This document shows, in pieces, positions 6,127-10,808 of a stretch of 10,808 bases of DNA. This DNA comes from UBA6398 sp963660485. GTDB lineage: Bacteria > Bacteroidota > Bacteroidia > Bacteroidales > Bacteroidaceae. The stretch lies in contig CAVKYH010000037.1 of the NCBI GenBank assembly GCA_963660485.1, positions 1 to 10,808 on the forward strand. The letters are read 5' to 3'. The notes beneath the pieces are model-generated. The model was not told the origin of the DNA. It searched no databases and was given only the letters and a program-made list of their open reading frames with translations. A program made the position numbers and the translations under genes. Every line of letters begins with the position of its first letter. Positions within the stretch are counted from its first letter, which is position 1.

Positions 6127-8766
6127 TTACTTCGTTATTAATCCTTTGGGGTGTTTCAGCTCCGCCCTGCGGCGCACCGCACGTATGGTCTCGGGTATCA
6201 CGTAAACAAGAGACGTGCAGAGAAACAACTCAAGCCATACACTGAAATTCAAATGGAACGTGCGGAATGCGGCACCGCCAAACTCCACAATCAAAACCTG
6301 TCCGGCAAGAATGGCAAGCATTGCAAGCAACATTCCACGGCATTTGAAGAACTTGTGGAACGCAAAATTGCGGCTTTCAAAAGCACGTACGTTCAAAAGA
6401 TTCCAGAACTGCAAAAAAACAAATGCCGTGAAAAACATCGCAAGATTCTTTAGCCGGTAAATTTCCTCGCCTTGCCGTTCGTCTATTCTCCAATCCACGA
6501 TGCACAACATGGCCACAAGGATAACCGCAAATGCGACCGAAGTGGCAAGGATATGGCGCATCATTGCACGGGAAACGATAAAAGTTGTCTGCTTTCTCGG
6601 TTTTTTTGCAAGCACACGGTTTGACGGAGGAATGGAAATCAATGCCAGGGCTGCGAAAGCGTCTGTAATAAGATTTATCCACAATATCTGGGTAACGGTA
6701 AGCGGCAGCGTTGTCCCCACGATAGCTCCTATCAAAACTACAAGCATTGCCGTGATGTTTACAGTGAGTTGGAAAACGATGAAACGCCGTATGTTTTTAT
6801 ACAGCGACCGTCCCCATTTCACCGCCGTGGCTACTGTTGCAAACGAGTCTTCGGTTAATGTGATGTCGCTCGCTTCTTTTGCTGCCGTTGTGCCGGATTC
6901 CGTTGAAAGGCCTACGTCGGCGAAATTAAGTGCAGGCGTGTCGTTTGTTTCTTTTCCCGTTGCCGCCACCACTTCGCCGAGTTTTTGGAGCAATTGCACG
7001 AGTCGTTGTTTGTCCACCGGGCGGGCGCGGCTTATTATTTTCAGTTTTGGAATCAGATGCAATGCTTCTTCGTCGGAAAGTTTTGCGAAGTCCTCGCCAT
7101 TTATTGCGCATTCGGGCGTATCGTTGTCAGTCCAAATTCCCACTTGCCGGGCTATTTCTTGCGCCGACACCGCATTTTCTCCCGTTACAATCTTGATTTT
7201 TACTCCCGCCTTGCGACATTGTACCACCGCATCAGCCACATCGGGGCGCACGGAATCGCTTATCGCTGCAATTCCAACGTATTTCATTCCGCCGGCTGCC
7301 ACGATATCTTCTGCCGATATGCCTTCGTTTTCGATTTGTTTGCGGGCAAAGGCTATCACATGCATGGCTTTGCGTTGATATAGGTCAAGCAGAGTCTTGA
7401 AATCGTCCGACTGCGTTTCGCCCACATCGCACATCTTTTCCACTATCTCGGGTGCGCCTTTCACGTAAAGGTATTTCCGGTTGTCGGTCTCCACTATCGT
7501 TGCCATGAACTTGCGCTCCGAGGAGAATGGTATGCGGTCGATTATTTCCGCATTGTCCCTAAGGGAGACATAGTCCTCGCCTTCTTTTTTCATCCATTGC
7601 AGCATGGCGCATTCCACCGGGTTTCCGATGCCTTTAAGTTTGCCGTCGGTTTCAAGGAATGCCGTGGAGTTCACTGCCACGCCCATACAGAAATCGCGCT
7701 TGGCGCCATAATATTTTATATCGGCCACCTGCATGTCGTTTTGAGTGAGAATGCCGGTTTTGCCGGTGCACACCGTTGTTACCACTCCTATTGTCTCACC
7801 CGCCTGCTTGTTTCTCACGAGCACCCCGGTGCGCATCATGCTGCGCATATTGAACGACAGCGCAAACGCAACCGTCATCGGCAATCCTTCGGGCAATGCC
7901 ATAATCATGAGAGCCACGCTCATCATGAAGTTGTTGATTAGAATTTTGAAGATATCTATCCAGTCGGCGGCCTCGTTGTAGTTTATGTTTTTTATCTCCT
8001 TAATCGTGAGAATCATAAACGTTGCAAGTGCCACCACAAACGCCACGCGGCTTATTGCCGAGGCTATGCGTTTGAGCTGACGGTTTACGGGGGTGTTTTC
8101 GTAAACGGGATTGTGGGCTTTGCCTTTGATATTGCCTATTTTCGTACCGTTGCCCACAGCCGTTGCCCGCATCACGCCGTCGCCCTCCACCACCATGGCG
8201 GAACGGAAAAGCATTTCATTGTCAGACGCCGGCTCGGCAGCGGGATTCCTGCCCGCTTCTTTTTTCACCGCCGGGTTGCCGTTGAGAGGAGACTCGTCAA
8301 CAACCATGGCATGCGAGACTACGAGCTGCCCGTCAGCGGGAATTTCATCGCCTTGTGAGAGAATGATTATCTCGCCTACCACAACTTCGCAGCGCGGTAT
8401 CTCGCAAACGCTGCCACGACGCACCACCTTCACCGGATTCTTGTCTCTCTTTGCATCGAGGCGGGAAAAACATCGGGCGGCATGGTTTTCAAAAGCGCAG
8501 GAAATGGCTGTGGTGAGAAATAGGGCGCAAAACACGCCCACCGTCTCGGCATATCGGTTTTCTATAATGCTTATCACGAGCGAAAGGCAAGCCGCAACGA
8601 GGAGAATCCTTACCACAGGGTCGGAAAACCTTGCGATATAGCGCTTCACAATCGAGATTTCACACGGAGGTGTAAGCACATTCCTGCCATGGGCAAAGCG
8701 TGCCGTTGTGATTTCAGCCTCGCAAAGCCCCTCTTTAATCTTCTTCTTTATGTCGAAGTCTGACAT
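6127..8766 (-). CDS. PMCA-like P-type ATPase lacking the catalytic residues (probable pseudo-pump)
   Basis: An 879-residue inner-membrane protein with the full layout of a P2-type Ca2+ pump: membrane pair M1-M2, actuator domain, M3-M4, phosphorylation and nucleotide domains, then M5-M10. Kept are PEGLP in M4 (292-296, E293), QLTVN in M5 (N670), WINLITD in M6 (N698, D702), FSSERK (414-419) and KGAPE (436-440). These are ion-site and nucleotide-domain residues. Lost are the phosphorylated Asp (CTGKTGILT instead of CSDKTGTLT, Gly at 335), TGES (NGNP, 162-165), TGD (TGE, 528-530), DPPR (DSVRP) and the first Asp of TGDGxNDxP (TGKETNDTP, Lys at 605). I checked the codons for GGC at 335, AAC-GGC-AAC-CCG and GGA-AAA-GAA. 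The frame has no stop or shift. A TTG at 8799 could extend it by 11 residues, but that lies inside the -7 box, so the ATG at 8766 is chosen. First gene of a probable operon with the HAD gene and ribF. Active transport seems unlikely; sensing, scaffolding or passive conduction are open possibilities. Confidence 0.85.
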   Translation of the reverse strand: MSDFDIKKKIKEGLCEAEITTARFAHGRNVLTPPCEISIVKRYIARFSDPVVRILLVAACLSLVISIIENRYAETVGVFCALFLTTAISCAFENHAARCFSRLDAKRDKNPVKVVRRGSVCEIPRCEVVVGEIIILSQGDEIPADGQLVVSHAMVVDESPLNGNPAVKKEAGRNPAAEPASDNEMLFRSAMVVEGDGVMRATAVGNGTKIGNIKGKAHNPVYENTPVNRQLKRIASAISRVAFVVALATFMILTIKEIKNINYNEAADWIDIFKILINNFMMSVALMIMALPEGLPMTVAFALSFNMRSMMRTGVLVRNKQAGETIGVVTTVCTGKTGILTQNDMQVADIKYYGAKRDFCMGVAVNSTAFLETDGKLKGIGNPVECAMLQWMKKEGEDYVSLRDNAEIIDRIPFSSERKFMATIVETDNRKYLYVKGAPEIVEKMCDVGETQSDDFKTLLDLYQRKAMHVIAFARKQIENEGISAEDIVAAGGMKYVGIAAISDSVRPDVADAVVQCRKAGVKIKIVTGENAVSAQEIARQVGIWTDNDTPECAINGEDFAKLSDEEALHLIPKLKIISRARPVDKQRLVQLLQKLGEVVAATGKETNDTPALNFADVGLSTESGTTAAKEASDITLTEDSFATVATAVKWGRSLYKNIRRFIVFQLTVNITAMLVVLIGAIVGTTLPLTVTQILWINLITDAFAALALISIPPSNRVLAKKPRKQTTFIVSRAMMRHILATSVAFAVILVAMLCIVDWRIDERQGEEIYRLKNLAMFFTAFVFLQFWNLLNVRAFESRNFAFHKFFKCRGMLLAMLAILAGQVLIVEFGGAAFRTFHLNFSVWLELFLCTSLVYVIPETIRAVRRRAELKHPKGLITK

Positions 8767-8796
8767 ACAGGGTGTAGGAATATACTTTTTACTCTG

Positions 8797-8804
8797 CAAA
8801 ATTA
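8797..8804 (-). promoter_or_regulatory. Putative -7 box of the ATPase-HAD-ribF operon
   Basis: The minus strand reads TAATTTTG, matching TAnnTTTG, 30 bases before the ATG at 8766. The -33 element is weak, in a T-rich stretch. The expected transcript start near 8790 leaves a leader of about 25 bases. Confidence 0.6.
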
Positions 8805-8873
8805 CGAAACAAAAAACGAAATACGCATTTGGGGCGGGGAAAACCTTTGGAGGAAAAGGCTGTTGGGAATGCC

Positions 8874-8963
8874 GTTTTTACGACATCGGATATCGTGAAA
8901 ACTCCGGGCCATGTAATTTAAATTAGATGCGTCGGAATTTAAACGAGATGCCTTGGAGTTTTT
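8874..8963. repeat. Modular palindromic repeat, copy C, with shared 15-mer
   Basis: Opens with GTTTTTACGACATCG (8874-8888), found exactly at 454-468, then GATATCGTG. From 8898 come AAAACTCC, word 3 (GGGCCATG, last base changed), TAATTTAAATTA, inverse word 1 (GATGCGTC), GGAATTTAAACGA, inverse word 2 (GATGCCTT), GGAGTTTTT. The rest of the 351-base gap 8767-9117 holds the operon promoter and a terminator; no gene is seen. Confidence 0.85.
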
Positions 8964-9046
8964 GGGGAAAACGGGGTGGTGTTTTCTTTTTGAAATTCAG
9001 GCAGTTATAAATCGGCAAAAATTTGCGGAGAATTGGGCGGAATGCA

Positions 9047-9081
9047 ACGGAAAACGCCGCCCGTTTTTTGCGGACGGCGTT
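9047..9081 (-). terminator. Intrinsic terminator of the fasciclin-domain gene
   Basis: AACGCCG-C-CCG (9053-9063) pairs with CGG-A-CGGCGTT (9071-9081), eleven positions with one mismatch, around a TTTTTTG loop. On the minus strand the stem is followed by TTTTCCGTT. It lies about 37 bases after the stop codon. Confidence 0.75.
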
Positions 9082-9117
9082 CAGCCTTATCGTCAAGCCA
9101 CAAGGGGCGTTTTTTCC

Positions 9118-10808
9118 TTACCAGTAATCCTCCGCGTTCACTCCGGCGTAAACGTTCTTGGGCACCCATTCCATATAATCTATATCAAAGTTTGCCGCTG
9201 GATTGGTGAGCACGTCCTTGAAGCGCACATAGTATGTCTCATCCGGGGTTACATGTCCACGGAATATGATATGGCGAAGTTTGTGAAGGTAGAAAACATC
9301 GTTTCGGCCGCCTACTGTTCCTGCGGAGCTTATTGAGCCGTAGCAGTTGGTGCCTTTCATTACGTCGTGGTTGCGCATGTTTCGTTCCAGGCGCTGGTTT
9401 TCTTCCTTGTCGTCGGTATCTCTGAACCAGCCTATGCGCTCTGAAGTATCACTATAACGCATGTCGATAGGCAGACCAATGGCCGAAAGATTGTTTTTGT
9501 TCGTTCCTACGTAAACCTGCATCATTCCGCGTGCGGAACCGTTGGCTACAGCTACGCGCAACTCGTATGTGCCCTCGTTGGGAACGCGCGGCAAACGGAA
9601 TGTAACATCGTAATCGCCTTCAAACTGCGGTTCGTCCTGCTCGTAAGCGCGGCAGCCCGAATTTCCATACACCATCATCAGAGTAAGGTCGGTTTCGTCG
9701 GTGAATGTGATGCCTTCGCAATATCCGCTATATATATGGTAGTAATTACTGTTGGGCAGCGCGCGCAAACCATTGGTCATAAGTTCCGGCTGAATTGCGA
9801 GGACGTCGAAACGTATGCGCTCGTTGAGCACCTTGCCCGGCACATCGTCGTCATACCAAAGCACATCGCTAATGGGATAATAGAAACCGTTAAGCGATTG
9901 TATGTCGCGAACACCATTGTTGGGGCTTACGAGAATACCAGGACGCGGCACGGTAATTTCATCATAGGTATCCCAGTCGTATTCCGATACATAGCGGTTC
10001 AGACGTTTGCCGTCGGTTTGTTTGCCTTCGGTCATTTTCAAAAGGCGCGGGTATTTGCCCATCGTTTCCCAGTATTGCATTTTGTCGATACCAAGTTTCG
10101 AGGGGTTTGTATAGGCATATCCCACTTCGTTGTAGTGTATCACGAGTTTATTGTAAGCCATTGCGCCTTTCACAAGGTGGTATGCCACGAATTGGTTCAC
10201 AGCATTGTCGGGACTTGTAAGGTCGGGATTTGTAGCATTCGGATAATAGGTTTGGCAGAATTGCTTTGCCTTGTCCATAATCTCGTCCCAGTTTGTAACG
10301 ATGCCGTTTTCCTTTTTGATTTCAACGCCCCATCTGTCGCATAGCACGGAGTCGGTCTCCACAAAGGCGGTAAATCCGTAGTATCTGTGCTGAGGCACCA
10401 TTCCGCGAATGGTTACACTGCTGTCGTATTCGGGAAGGTCGCGGCTTTCATACTCTTCGTCGCGATATGCTTGCAGACTGTCTTTCCAATTGGTGGAGAA
10501 AAGCAGGTGGGAGAAGATTAGCAGGTTGTCCTGTCCGGCTATAAGGTCGGGCAAGGTGCTTGAATATGGCATCACCACGCGGTTTACAACGTGCATCCAG
10601 CCATTTTCGGCCTCGTTGTCGGATTGCGTGATTTCCGAGAAGGCATCGATAAAAATTCTTACCTTGCCTGTGCTGTCGTTCGTGCCGAAACTTACGGTTG
10701 CAAAGCGGTCGGCCATCGTTTTATAATCGAATGTACCTTCCTGGAACGTAGTTGTTTTGTACGCCTCGTTGCTTTCGCAGTCGATAATACTGTTGAAAAC
10801 GATATCCT
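9118..10808 (-). CDS. Fasciclin (FAS1) domain surface protein, N-terminus outside window
   Basis: At least 562 residues; the frame is open to the right edge (first whole codons DIVFNSIIDC), so the start and any lipoprotein signal are missing. The ATG at 10716 lies within the domain and is not the start. NGWMHVVNRVVMPY, about 70 residues in, is the typical end of a FAS1 domain. A second FAS1-like segment follows, from DNLLIFSHLLF to VNQFVAYHLVKGAMAYNKLV. The remaining 300 or so residues form a beta-rich C-terminal region (DVTFRLPRVPNEGTYELRV, MMQVYVGTN, HIIFRGHV) like the tail of Bacteroidota fasciclin proteins often found near SusC/SusD transporters. Such proteins are surface lipoproteins with suspected binding or adhesion roles. 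It is followed by its own terminator. No transporter genes are visible here; they may lie to the right. Confidence 0.8.
   Translation of the reverse strand, partial: DIVFNSIIDCESNEAYKTTTFQEGTFDYKTMADRFATVSFGTNDSTGKVRIFIDAFSEITQSDNEAENGWMHVVNRVVMPYSSTLPDLIAGQDNLLIFSHLLFSTNWKDSLQAYRDEEYESRDLPEYDSSVTIRGMVPQHRYYGFTAFVETDSVLCDRWGVEIKKENGIVTNWDEIMDKAKQFCQTYYPNATNPDLTSPDNAVNQFVAYHLVKGAMAYNKLVIHYNEVGYAYTNPSKLGIDKMQYWETMGKYPRLLKMTEGKQTDGKRLNRYVSEYDWDTYDEITVPRPGILVSPNNGVRDIQSLNGFYYPISDVLWYDDDVPGKVLNERIRFDVLAIQPELMTNGLRALPNSNYYHIYSGYCEGITFTDETDLTLMMVYGNSGCRAYEQDEPQFEGDYDVTFRLPRVPNEGTYELRVAVANGSARGMMQVYVGTNKNNLSAIGLPIDMRYSDTSERIGWFRDTDDKEENQRLERNMRNHDVMKGTNCYGSISSAGTVGGRNDVFYLHKLRHIIFRGHVTPDETYYVRFKDVLTNPAANFDIDYMEWVPKNVYAGVNAEDYW

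Noticed and set aside
6127..8766. Calling the ATPase a pseudogene
   Set aside because: There is no stop, frameshift or truncation across 879 codons, structural and ion-site motifs are kept, and promoter and operon context are intact.
162..8963. CRISPR array from the recurring repeats
   Set aside because: The copies lie kilobases apart, there are no regular repeat-spacer units, and no cas genes are in the window.

Overview
The window looks like a chromosomal segment of a gut Bacteroidales, most likely a Muribaculaceae-like bacterium. The signs are -7 boxes of the Bacteroidota form TAnnTTTG, few Shine-Dalgarno sites, SusE/SusF-type carbohydrate-binding domains, a type IX secretion (T9SS)-like C-terminus, and a large fasciclin-domain surface protein. 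The family assignment is inference; the phylum is well supported. All five complete protein genes and the partial one lie on the minus strand. The only plus-strand gene is a tRNA-Pro cut by the left edge.

Layout from left to right: partial tRNA-Pro(CGG) and its terminator (1-111); a 400-base convergent intergenic region full of modular hairpins, including three dyads repeated every 21 bases; a GH66 dextranase-family enzyme with two starch-binding-like domains and a T9SS-like tail (516-3191); a radical SAM protein (3415-4191); a second block of modular repeats and a terminator; ribF (4543-5466), overlapping by one base a HAD-family hydrolase (5466-6098), which lies 28 bases downstream of an 879-residue P-type ATPase (6127-8766); a third block of the modular repeats; and the 3' part of a fasciclin-domain surface protein (9118 to the right edge).

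The ATPase, HAD hydrolase and ribF form one probable operon, transcribed leftward from a -7 box at 8797-8804 to a terminator near 4470-4503. GH66 and the radical SAM gene each have their own -7 box. Those -7 boxes also settle two start codons, because the longer reading frames would begin inside or upstream of the promoter.

The most striking observation is that the P-type ATPase, an intact open frame with the fold and ion-site residues of a PMCA-like Ca2+ pump, has lost the catalytic residues of the cycle. The phosphorylated Asp of DKTGT is Gly, TGES is NGNP, and TGDGxND is TGKETND. It looks like a maintained pseudo-pump, not a decayed gene. Second is a family of palindromic repeats in three intergenic regions, built by combining three alternative 8-base words around a shared AATTTAAATT core.
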